From Panacagrimonas sp046594215 (GTDB lineage Bacteria > Pseudomonadota > Gammaproteobacteria > Nevskiales > Nevskiaceae): DNA of 64,000 nt. The stretch lies in the NCBI GenBank assembly GCA_046594215.1, contig JBKJPX010000112.1, positions 34,569-98,568 on the forward strand, in the 5' to 3' direction. How positions within the stretch are numbered: the first letter of the stretch is position 1; every line of letters begins with the position of its first letter. The notes beneath the pieces were generated by a model, which was not told the origin of the DNA, did no database searches, and was given only the letters and a program-made list of their open reading frames with translations. The position numbers were made by a program, and so were the translations under genes. This document shows positions 16,090 through 23,560 of the stretch, piece after piece.

Positions 16090-16297
16090 AAGTTGGTTGA
16101 GACCGAAAGGCCGTCATGACGCGTACGCGGCTTGAGCACCTGACCCGGCGTGTGGCCAGATCTCCGGAGAATGAACCTCGCCGGCGGCCGAATACGCGCT
16201 GGACGCCAGTCGACAGTCTCTACTCTATGATGGCGCCGTCGGCCCGCACTGCGGGGCGTCGACCCTGACGTTCAAGCAAGCTTGATTGGACAGCACA

Positions 16298-18847
16298 ATG
16301 AACCCACCGCCCGGTAGCTCACAGACGCCGCAAGCGCTACTGCCGCGCTGGGCCAACAAACAAGATTCATGGATACGAAGTATCGTTGGTGACGTCCTCA
16401 AGAACCGCGTCCAATGCGCGGACGGCGACATTGACCGCTTCCTGAACCTTCTTCTCGCCGAGAAGAAACTATCAGACGACGCATTTGAAGCCGCCCCCAA
16501 GATCGAGGAAAAGCAGCACGACGGAAATCCTTTCCAACCAGTGCAGATCGACTCCCTCAGGGTCGGCGCCGGTATCAATGCGATCAAGGCCGGTACACAG
16601 ATCGATTTTGCGCCGGGAGTGACGGTGATTTTCGGGGAGAACGGTTCCGGAAAGTCCGGCTTTGTCCGGGTGCTGAAGCGCGCCGCGGGCGTCCGGAGCG
16701 CAGAGGACATCCTACCCAATGTCCGCGGCGGCGCTCAACCGACGCCGAGTGCCACATTCAGCGTGACGGTTGGGGCGAGCAGCAAACCGATCGACTGGAA
16801 AAACGAATTTGGCGTCATACCTCTCAATCGGGCCAGCATCTTCGATGCTCGCGGAGCACGCCTTCACGTCGAGGACGATCTCAGTTACGTCTACACGCCG
16901 GGCGAGCTGACACTCTTCCCTTTCGTTCAGAACGGGATGGAGCGGGTCCGAACAGCCCTCGATCGGGCAATAACGGCCCGTACCCCAGGGGCGAACACGC
17001 TTCTTGCGCAATTCGATCGCGCATCCTCCATCTACGCCACGATTGAAACGCTCGGCGCCGCAACGGACGTCGCGGATATCCGGAAATACGCCGTCCTGCC
17101 GGACAATGCCGGTGCGACGATCGACTCCTTGACGACAGAGATCGACGCCCTCAAGTCAACCAATATCCAGAGTGAACTCAAGCGCGCTCGCGATCGCGCT
17201 CTCGTCGTGCAATCGCTCAAGACCGCCATTGCGGCGGCCAGGACATTCGACATCCACAAATATGCCGGCCTCATCGACGCGTGCAAGGAAGCGACGCGGC
17301 GCCGTGACGAGGCCGGAAGCAAGGCGTTTGAAGGGACTGTAATTCCAGGCGTACTTACTGACCAATGGCGCAACTTCATACAGGCCGGTGAGGATTACTT
17401 GACGAAGCACGCAGCGAAAGGCTACCCGCATGCGGACGATTCCTGTGCGTATTGTCAGCAACCTTTGACCGCAAAGGCGGTCGAGCTGATCAAAAGATAC
17501 CGCGATTTTACTAACAACGAAATTAAGGCGGCACTCGATAGTACCGAGCGCGACCTTAGTCAATATGTTGCACCGATAGCAGCGCTGAGAGCCGATGCTC
17601 TTCAAGAGCAGTACGTTGCGGAAACAAGTGGCGGCGGCGACGTCTTAACTCCGGTGGCGTCTGTCGTCGCGCACATCGCCGCCCTCGCTGCCAATGTGGC
17701 TGGCAGCTCGGCCGTTGAATGGGCGGACAAGGACACGGGCCTGGCGGCTGCAGAGAAGATCGTTTCCGACGAATCGACGCGGCTGACGGGCCTCGCTTCG
17801 GGACTTCAAAGCTCCTTCGAGCAACGCCAGGAAGCGCTCAAAGGGAAACAGGCGGAGCTTATTGAGCTTCAAGGTAAGACAACCGCCAACAAGCTGCTAC
17901 CCCAAATCGAGAAGCGCGTTTCCGATGCGAAGTGGGGCTCGCGAGCGAACATCGTCAAGAATGGAATGTCAGGAGTTCTGCGCTCGCTAACAGAGGCCGC
18001 GAAGGACGCAAGCGAGGAACTTTTAAACAAGGGATTTGAGAAGCGGTTCCAAGACGAGTGCCGAAATCTTCGAGCGCCCAATGTCACGCTCAACTTCCCT
18101 GGCCGGCAGGGACAGGTCACACGGCGCAAGATGGTCGCAGCGTACAAGCCCAACCAAGTTCTGTCCGAAGGCGAGCAGAAAGTCCTTGCGCTTGCGGACT
18201 TCCTTGCCGAAGTGACAGCGGTGCCGGCATCGTCACCGGTCATCTTCGATGATCCGATTACGAGCATGGACTACCGTCGGATTCACGAAGTCTGCGATCG
18301 CGTCATCGCGCTAGCAGCCGATCACCAGATCATCGTGTTTACGCACAACATTTGGTTTGCAGCCGAACTGCTGGCGAAAGCTGATAAGAAGAAGTGGAAG
18401 TACTACGACATTCGATCCGAAGGTGGCGAGTCGGGCGTTCTCTCATCCGCCAACCATCCGCGCGTCGATACCATCGCCCAGGTCAGCGCGCGCGTGAAGA
18501 AGATGATAGAAGGCGCAGAGAAAGCTGATGGCGAGATCAAAGCCGCGCTCGTCGAAAAGGGGTACGAAGAGCTGCGGGGGCTTTGCGAAATCGTCGTGGA
18601 GCACGAGTTGCTAAAAGGAGTCGTGCAGCGTTATGCGCCGAACGTCATGATGACGAAGGTGGAAAAGATCAACGTCGGCAAGCTGCAGGAGAGCATGTCG
18701 GCCGTCATGCCCGTCTTTGAGAAGGCCTGTCGCTATATCGCGTCCCACTCCCAACCCATCGAGACGCAGGGAATCCGGCCGACTCTGGACGAACTCAAAG
18801 CAGACCATGAAGCTGTCCTGAAAGCTCGCGAGCCGCACAAGGACTAA
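16298..18847 (+). CDS. Zinc-hook Rad50/RloC-like AAA (ABC-type) ATPase
   Basis: This large SMC-like ATPase of 849 residues is probably a defence effector or DNA-damage sensor. Walker A is GENGSGKS at 113-120. A long helical section carries a Cys pair, C383-A-Y-C386, like the zinc hook of Rad50 and RloC. The ABC signature LSEGEQ is at 622-627 and Walker B VIFDD at 648-652, followed by a HN (FTHN) switch. The C-terminal ~90 residues include R760-x3-E764 and a later His. That R-x3-E spacing also occurs in the anticodon-nuclease domain of PrrC/RloC, so a tRNA nuclease role is possible but unproven. I chose the ATG at 16298 over a TTG at 16286. A possible terminator stem GCTAA/TTAGC follows the stop. 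Confidence 0.85.
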   Translation: MNPPPGSSQTPQALLPRWANKQDSWIRSIVGDVLKNRVQCADGDIDRFLNLLLAEKKLSDDAFEAAPKIEEKQHDGNPFQPVQIDSLRVGAGINAIKAGTQIDFAPGVTVIFGENGSGKSGFVRVLKRAAGVRSAEDILPNVRGGAQPTPSATFSVTVGASSKPIDWKNEFGVIPLNRASIFDARGARLHVEDDLSYVYTPGELTLFPFVQNGMERVRTALDRAITARTPGANTLLAQFDRASSIYATIETLGAATDVADIRKYAVLPDNAGATIDSLTTEIDALKSTNIQSELKRARDRALVVQSLKTAIAAARTFDIHKYAGLIDACKEATRRRDEAGSKAFEGTVIPGVLTDQWRNFIQAGEDYLTKHAAKGYPHADDSCAYCQQPLTAKAVELIKRYRDFTNNEIKAALDSTERDLSQYVAPIAALRADALQEQYVAETSGGGDVLTPVASVVAHIAALAANVAGSSAVEWADKDTGLAAAEKIVSDESTRLTGLASGLQSSFEQRQEALKGKQAELIELQGKTTANKLLPQIEKRVSDAKWGSRANIVKNGMSGVLRSLTEAAKDASEELLNKGFEKRFQDECRNLRAPNVTLNFPGRQGQVTRRKMVAAYKPNQVLSEGEQKVLALADFLAEVTAVPASSPVIFDDPITSMDYRRIHEVCDRVIALAADHQIIVFTHNIWFAAELLAKADKKKWKYYDIRSEGGESGVLSSANHPRVDTIAQVSARVKKMIEGAEKADGEIKAALVEKGYEELRGLCEIVVEHELLKGVVQRYAPNVMMTKVEKINVGKLQESMSAVMPVFEKACRYIASHSQPIETQGIRPTLDELKADHEAVLKAREPHKD

Positions 18848-18881
18848 CCTGAACCGTCTCCTGTGGGGGCTAATGTTTAGC

Positions 18882-18957
18882 TGGCGCGCCCGGCAGGAAT
18901 CGAACCTGCGGCCGTTCGCTTAGAAGGCGAATGCTCTATCCACTGAGCTACGGGCGC
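18882..18957 (-). tRNA. tRNA-Arg (anticodon UCU), complete
   Basis: The minus strand folds into a full cloverleaf: acceptor GCGCCCG/CGGGCGC with discriminator G and encoded CCA, D-stem GCTC/GAGC, anticodon stem TTCGC/GCGAA around loop CTTCTAA (anticodon TCT), five-base variable loop, and T-stem GCAGG/CCTGC with loop TTCGATT. All stems are fully paired. It starts 12 bp after the stop of the integrase at 18970-20016 and on the same strand, so it may be co-transcribed with it. Its variable loop and T-stem differ from the tRNA-Arg fragment at 20107-20153, so it is a distinct gene and not a copy produced by integration. Confidence 0.95.
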
Positions 18958-18969
18958 TTGGAGCGAATT

Positions 18970-20016
18970 CTAGGCGATGCGCTTCGCAAGGTCTTCAGCT
19001 TTCAAATGCGTATAACGCTTGAGCATCTGCAGCGTCTTGTGGCCAGTGATGGCGGACAACGCCATGATGTCGCCATTGAGCTTGACCGCAAGGCGACTCG
19101 TTGCTTCATGGCGTAAGTCGTGGAGGCGCATATCCTCGATTCCCAGACGGCCGCACAGCCTCTGGAACGCTTGTGAGAACCCGCGCTCGCTCAGCTTGAA
19201 CACAGGCCCACCGCGGATGGGCCTCGGCAATGACTTGAGCAGCGCCACGGCACGGCGCGACAGGGGTACATCCCGAGCCTCGCCGTTCTTCGTCATTGAC
19301 AGATGCGCCACGCGACGCTTCAAGTCCACGTCGCCCCATTCCAGGTGACACAGCTCGCCTCGTCGCATCGCGGTCTCCACCGCCAACTCGATCGCGTGGC
19401 CGAGGTGCGGAGATCGTGAGGCATAGGCTTCCGCCAACAGGCGCTCGCACTCGTCGTGCTCTGCGCGACGAGTGCGAGCCCGAGCTGCCGGTGGCAGCTT
19501 GACCGTGGCCACCGGGTTTCCGGCCGGCAGATTCAATCCCCACTCGCACATCGCATGGTTGATCGCTCGCTTGAGCATGGCGACTTCATGGCGGACCGTT
19601 TGGGTCGAAACAAGTCGTGGCTGCGGCCGGCCCTGCTTCCCGCCTCCCATCGCCTGCATGCGCAGGCGACTGTCTCGATACTGCGCGACCCGCTCCGGCG
19701 TCAGTGCCAGGATCGGAAGGCGAGCCAGATCGCTGCGCGCGACGCGATCGAGGTTCGACTGCAAATCCTTCGCCGACCGCTTCACAGGCAGCACTTCTTC
19801 GCGATATCGCGAGAGCAACTGGCCAACGCTCGTGCGCTCAGCGAATTCAGTGCTACGCCAGGCGCCGCGCTCGACGTCGCGTTCCGTTTCGCGCGCCCAT
19901 CGTTCTGCTGCGTGCTTGGTTTGAAACGTTCGGGTTTGTCGCGGCGCAGCGCGCCTCGTGACGGTGGCGTCCCATCGCACCTGTCCATCGACCACTCGTT
20001 TTCGAAATGAAGCCAT
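18970..20016 (-). CDS. int: Island tyrosine integrase (tRNA-Arg specific)
   Basis: This is a phage-type tyrosine integrase of 348 residues. The N-terminal domain (RKRVVDGQVRWDATVTRR) is the AP2-like/arm-binding type. The core-binding domain follows, then the catalytic residues R218 (MRRGE), K243 (MTKNGE), H299-x2-R302, H326 (TGHK) and nucleophile Y335 (KRYTHL). All are present. The start lies about 90 bp from the attR-like tRNA-Arg fragment at 20107, and the stop 12 bp from the intact tRNA-Arg. The position beside the split tRNA makes it the likely enzyme that inserted the island. Confidence 0.94.
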   Translation of the reverse strand: MASFRKRVVDGQVRWDATVTRRAAPRQTRTFQTKHAAERWARETERDVERGAWRSTEFAERTSVGQLLSRYREEVLPVKRSAKDLQSNLDRVARSDLARLPILALTPERVAQYRDSRLRMQAMGGGKQGRPQPRLVSTQTVRHEVAMLKRAINHAMCEWGLNLPAGNPVATVKLPPAARARTRRAEHDECERLLAEAYASRSPHLGHAIELAVETAMRRGELCHLEWGDVDLKRRVAHLSMTKNGEARDVPLSRRAVALLKSLPRPIRGGPVFKLSERGFSQAFQRLCGRLGIEDMRLHDLRHEATSRLAVKLNGDIMALSAITGHKTLQMLKRYTHLKAEDLAKRIA

Positions 20017-20086
20017 GCTGCTGCTCCGTGCAGATCGCGTGCAGATGACGTTGCGAGCATTGCAGAAAGTGTAGCATAATCAATAA

Positions 20087-20153
20087 CTAGAAGGCCGTGC
20101 GCCCCAGCCTTCTAAGCCGAGGGTCACAGGTTCGACTCCTGTCGGGCGCGCCA
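20087..20153 (+). other. Right attachment site: 3' half of a host tRNA-Arg(UCU)
   Basis: Positions 20107-20153 read GCCTTCTAAG followed by an intact 3' anticodon arm, variable loop, T-arm (ACAGG/CCTGT), acceptor strand and CCA of a tRNA-Arg with anticodon TCT, then a run of T residues. The 5' half is missing: the bases just before the loop are CCAGC, which cannot pair with the host GCCGA arm. The break is therefore in the anticodon loop, the expected crossover point of a tyrosine integrase. A nearby TAGAAGGC at 20088-20095 is the inverted copy of GCCTTCTA at 20107-20114 with an 11-bp spacer, likely integrase core-binding arms. The matching left end should lie beyond position 1. Confidence 0.78.
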
Positions 20154-20409
20154 ATTTTTTTCTGCTCGCTCCCTCGGTTTTTTCGACAGCTCGCGAGGGA
20201 TAAAAGTACGACCTCAGGGGCGACAATGCCAAGAGCTGCTTGGCGCGAGCGTCCACTTTCTGGAAGCGAGCCATTCACTCTGGAAATCCAGAGGCCGGAG
20301 GCCGGTCAAATCAAGGTAAGCAGTAACGCCTCGTCTCTCGAAATAGCTTGGCAGGTCGCGTTCTAGGCCGTTCAACCGCTCGCTAAAGCAGTGCTCCCGT
20401 ACTACCGCA

Positions 20410-21339
20410 CTAATCCAACACCGCACCGGCTCGATCGCGCGCCAGCAGGCCTGGCAAGGCCCGAAGCAGCTTCGCGGCATTCTCGCGGGACATTACGGCG
20501 TCGCCAACAGCACCGATGACGACCCGAATCGCTCCTGGCATCGCACGCCATTGCTCGGGCGTGACTTCACCCCTATCCCCGATCTGTAGAAGTCCCATGT
20601 TCCATTGAGCGAACAGGCGCGCTTTGACGTGCTCATCGATCACTACCATCATTTCTCCGTGCCGCCGATCCCCGGAAATCCGATCGACCAGCACCCCAAT
20701 GGCGTCGGGATCGCCCTCGATGACCTGCAGGAATCGTCCAGCTGCGTACACCAGGATTCCCGTCACCGCCATTGAGGCATTCCGGGATGCAAAGCCGGAG
20801 CACATCAGCAAGAGATCGTTCGACGAAAGCGGGGACGTCGCACGACTGAGGTAGAGCACTCGCCGCAGTTCCCGTGGAGTCCGATCCGTCACCGCGTCGG
20901 ACGGACCGCGCCCCATCAGTTGTTCGATCAAGGCGTCGCTCACCGCGTCCTCACGCTGCGTCTCGACGTGCCGACGAATCAGAGCCCAACGCGCAACGCG
21001 TGACAGGCTCTCCGCGCTCAACTCGTCCTTCGGAAGAAAATCGGTGGCGCCCGCTAACAACGCGTTCTCGCCCAGATGATCTACGTCTGCGCCGGTGATG
21101 ATCACGATCGGCAATCGGCAAGCCCGCGCCCGCGCGGCGCGCACCAGATCGATACCGCTGCTCGGGCCGAGACGATAGTCCGAGAAGCAGAGGTCGATGG
21201 AGCCCGAACGCATCGACTCGATGGCCAAGTCCGGATCGGAGACGTGCTTGACGCGAAAGTGCGCTGGACAACGCTTCTGAAAAATCTGAGCGTCTTCGTG
21301 ATCGTCCTCCACCAGCAGGACGCGGAGCGGGCGGGTCAT
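20410..21339 (-). CDS. REC-BLUF fusion: response regulator with blue-light flavin domain
   Basis: The 309-residue protein joins a receiver domain (1-~125; phospho-acceptor D54 in CFSDYR, K104 in LPKDE) to a BLUF photoreceptor domain (~155-250). In the BLUF part, Y163, N187, Q205, W246 and M248 occur at exactly the spacing of the AppA flavin-binding residues (Y21, N45, Q63, W104, M106), so FAD binding and blue-light response are likely. It has no DNA-binding or enzymatic output domain. Its start overlaps the stop of the upstream response regulator by 4 bp (ATGA). With the kinase upstream it forms a three-gene signalling operon. Confidence 0.92.
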   Translation of the reverse strand: MTRPLRVLLVEDDHEDAQIFQKRCPAHFRVKHVSDPDLAIESMRSGSIDLCFSDYRLGPSSGIDLVRAARARACRLPIVIITGADVDHLGENALLAGATDFLPKDELSAESLSRVARWALIRRHVETQREDAVSDALIEQLMGRGPSDAVTDRTPRELRRVLYLSRATSPLSSNDLLLMCSGFASRNASMAVTGILVYAAGRFLQVIEGDPDAIGVLVDRISGDRRHGEMMVVIDEHVKARLFAQWNMGLLQIGDRGEVTPEQWRAMPGAIRVVIGAVGDAVMSRENAAKLLRALPGLLARDRAGAVLD

Positions 21340-21779
21340 GGAAGTTTTCTGGTTGTGGATGCAGGCGTGAGCCAACGCTTCACGATGGCTTCCAGCAGCG
21401 CTTGAATGGCGGAGAACTGTTCGGGCTTGCTGAAATGATCGGCTGCGCCCAAGGCCAGGACCTTGCTGCGCTCCCGGGCGTCAGAGGAGGTCGTTAGCAC
21501 GACAACGGGAATTCGCTTCAGAAACACATCGCACTTGAGATGGGCCAACACTTCTCGGCCGTCCATGCGAGGCATGTTGAGATCGAGCAGGACCAACTCG
21601 GGTAGCGAGCGCGTACGTCGCTCTGCGAGATGCTCCAAAAGTTCGACTCCATCCCTCACCGAGCCGAATCGGGGCGTCTGATTCAGGCGCAGCAGTGCGC
21701 GGGTAACCAGGAGCAGATCATCCGGATCGTCCTCGACCAGGATCAGCGCAGGATCGCCAGTGCAGGCTTCAGATCGCAC
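21336..21779 (-). CDS. Single-domain response regulator (Rcp1-like)
   Basis: This is a stand-alone receiver protein of 147 residues. The acidic pair is in LVEDDPDD, the phospho-acceptor Asp is in VLLDLNMPRMDG and the conserved Lys is in HFSKPEQF. The sequence type is that of Rcp1-like regulators, which pair with light-sensing or PAS kinases. It starts with GTG at 21779 and overlaps the kinase stop by 11 bp; its own stop overlaps the REC-BLUF start by 4 bp. It has no output domain and would act by protein contact. Confidence 0.92.
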   Translation of the reverse strand: MRSEACTGDPALILVEDDPDDLLLVTRALLRLNQTPRFGSVRDGVELLEHLAERRTRSLPELVLLDLNMPRMDGREVLAHLKCDVFLKRIPVVVLTTSSDARERSKVLALGAADHFSKPEQFSAIQALLEAIVKRWLTPASTTRKLP

Positions 21780-23277
21780 CGGGGCGATGTCGGCGCGGCA
21801 GGCGGACGGTGAAAACGGCGCCCAAGCCGAGCGTTCCCTGCGCCACGATCGTTCCGCCGTGGCGCTGACAGATTTTCCGGCAGACGGCGAGACCTATGCC
21901 GGCGCCTCCGAAGCGGTCGCGCGTATGCAGGCGCTGGAAGACTCCGAAGATCCGCTCTGCGTATCGCGGCTCGAAACCAATCCCATTATCTCGGCAGGTG
22001 ATGGACACGAAGTTCGGATCGCCATCGGACACGCCAGCGAGCGTGATCGTGGCGGGTTCGCCGTCACGCGCGTACTTGATCGAATTCTCGATCAGGTTCT
22101 GAAACAACTGCCGCATCTGGGCAGCGTCGGCTTCCAGTTCCGGAAGCGGGCCGATGTCGACAGTCGCACGTCGATCCTCGATCTGAAGTTGCAGGTCGGT
22201 ACGGACGTCGACAAGCACATCGTCGAGTGCGCAGGGATTGAAGGTTTGGCCGTGCGAGGTGACGCGTGAGAGTTCCAGCAGGCTCGCGAGCAGCGCCTGC
22301 ATGCGACGCGTCGCGGAAGTGATGCTGTCCAGATAGGTTCTTCCCGATTCGCTTAATCGGGCGCCGTCTTCGTCTTTCAGCAGGTCACTGAAAGCCAACA
22401 CCTTGCGCAGAGGCTCGCGCAGATCGTGGGATGCGACGTGGACGAATTGCTCCATTTCCTCGTGGCGGTGAGTCAGCTCTAGCAGGCGCAAGTCGGCGGC
22501 GCGGCGTTCGGAAATATCGCGAGTGATCTTGGCGAAACCAATCGCGGTCCCGCTCTCGTCGCGGATCAGGTCGATGACGACATGCGCCCAGAACTGACGC
22601 CCGTCTTTTCGCAGCCGCCAGCCGCTGTCCTCGAATCGACCTTCCGTGCGAGCAATGGAGAGCGCGCGCAGCGGCCGCGCCTCGGCCCGGTCACCCGGCG
22701 TGTAGAACATCGAGAAATGACGCCCGATAACCTCGGGCTCGGCATAGCCCTTGAATCGCTCGGCGCCCGCATTCCAACTGGTGACCGTTCCGGCGAGATC
22801 GAGCATGTAGATCGCGTAGTCGGTGACACCGGAGACCAGCAGCCGAAATCGCTGCTCGCTGCGCCAAAGGGCAATCTCCTTGGCGTAGGACTCGGTGACG
22901 TCACGTGTGATCTTTGCGAAACCCAGCAGACTGCCGTCGTCCTCGCGAATCGCATCAATAACAACGTGCGCCCGAAACCGGGTGCCGTCCTTGCGAACCC
23001 GCCAGGCCCGATCTTCGAAGTGCCCTTCCGATGCGGCGATCGACAAAGCCCGTGCGGGTTGTCCTGCCGCCCTGTCGTCGGCGGTGTAGAAGGTCGAGAA
23101 GTGCTTGCCCACGATTTCGCTGGCGCAATAGCCTTTGAACCGTTGCGCACCCAGATTCCAGCTGCTGACGATGCCCTCCGGACTGAGCATGTAGATGGCG
23201 TAGTCAGCGATGCCATCGACCAGCCTGCGGTAAAGGCGGTCGTCGCTCGTCGTGCTCAGGGTGACGGTACTGCCCAT
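21769..23277 (-). CDS. PAS-PAS histidine kinase
   Basis: This cytoplasmic sensor kinase has 502 residues. Two closely similar PAS domains come first (each with DYAIYMLSPEG- or DYAIYMLDLAG-type sequence and SWNxGAxRFKGY), each followed by a PAC-like FAKITRDV/FAKITRDIS segment. The HisKA domain has the H-box HVASHDLREPLRK, and the HATPase domain has NLIENSIKYA and GIGLAVCRKICQRHGG. The tandem PAS copies probably arose by internal duplication. No membrane segment is present, so the signal is intracellular. It is the first gene of the operon with the Rcp1-like regulator and the REC-BLUF protein, so phosphotransfer to both is likely. Confidence 0.93.
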   Translation of the reverse strand: MGSTVTLSTTSDDRLYRRLVDGIADYAIYMLSPEGIVSSWNLGAQRFKGYCASEIVGKHFSTFYTADDRAAGQPARALSIAASEGHFEDRAWRVRKDGTRFRAHVVIDAIREDDGSLLGFAKITRDVTESYAKEIALWRSEQRFRLLVSGVTDYAIYMLDLAGTVTSWNAGAERFKGYAEPEVIGRHFSMFYTPGDRAEARPLRALSIARTEGRFEDSGWRLRKDGRQFWAHVVIDLIRDESGTAIGFAKITRDISERRAADLRLLELTHRHEEMEQFVHVASHDLREPLRKVLAFSDLLKDEDGARLSESGRTYLDSITSATRRMQALLASLLELSRVTSHGQTFNPCALDDVLVDVRTDLQLQIEDRRATVDIGPLPELEADAAQMRQLFQNLIENSIKYARDGEPATITLAGVSDGDPNFVSITCRDNGIGFEPRYAERIFGVFQRLHTRDRFGGAGIGLAVCRKICQRHGGTIVAQGTLGLGAVFTVRLPRRHRPGAI

Positions 23278-23560
23278 GCAGAAGGGTCTGTTGCTTGAGG
23301 TGTGGGGAACGCGTGAGCGTTGGTAAGCCGGCACTCATCCGACACCGGTTCGAATCTGGCGGATCGGGTGCAAGGCTCATTCCCTTCCAGGCGCGACTTG
23401 CCTTTGTTGCAGGCATGTCTAGCTATTCGTCAGCACGGACTTCAGTGTCGTTGCCAAGGTTCGTCCGCGTCGCCGGCAAGCATGGCCAATCGGGGATGGC
23501 CTTTTGCCGCGAAGATCGCACCCTGAATGAACACGGCGACAGCGACTCGACGCGCGCCGA

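Noticed and set aside
18843..18881. An intact intrinsic terminator after the ATPase gene
   Set aside because: GCTAA-TGT-TTAGC is present as a short stem but has no T-run, so I only mention it as possible.
20080..20278. Small minus-strand frames reading RPTGVEPVTLGLEG and DRSRTCDPRL
   Set aside because: These are antisense translations of the tRNA-Arg 3' half at 20107-20153, a well-known artefact in databases.
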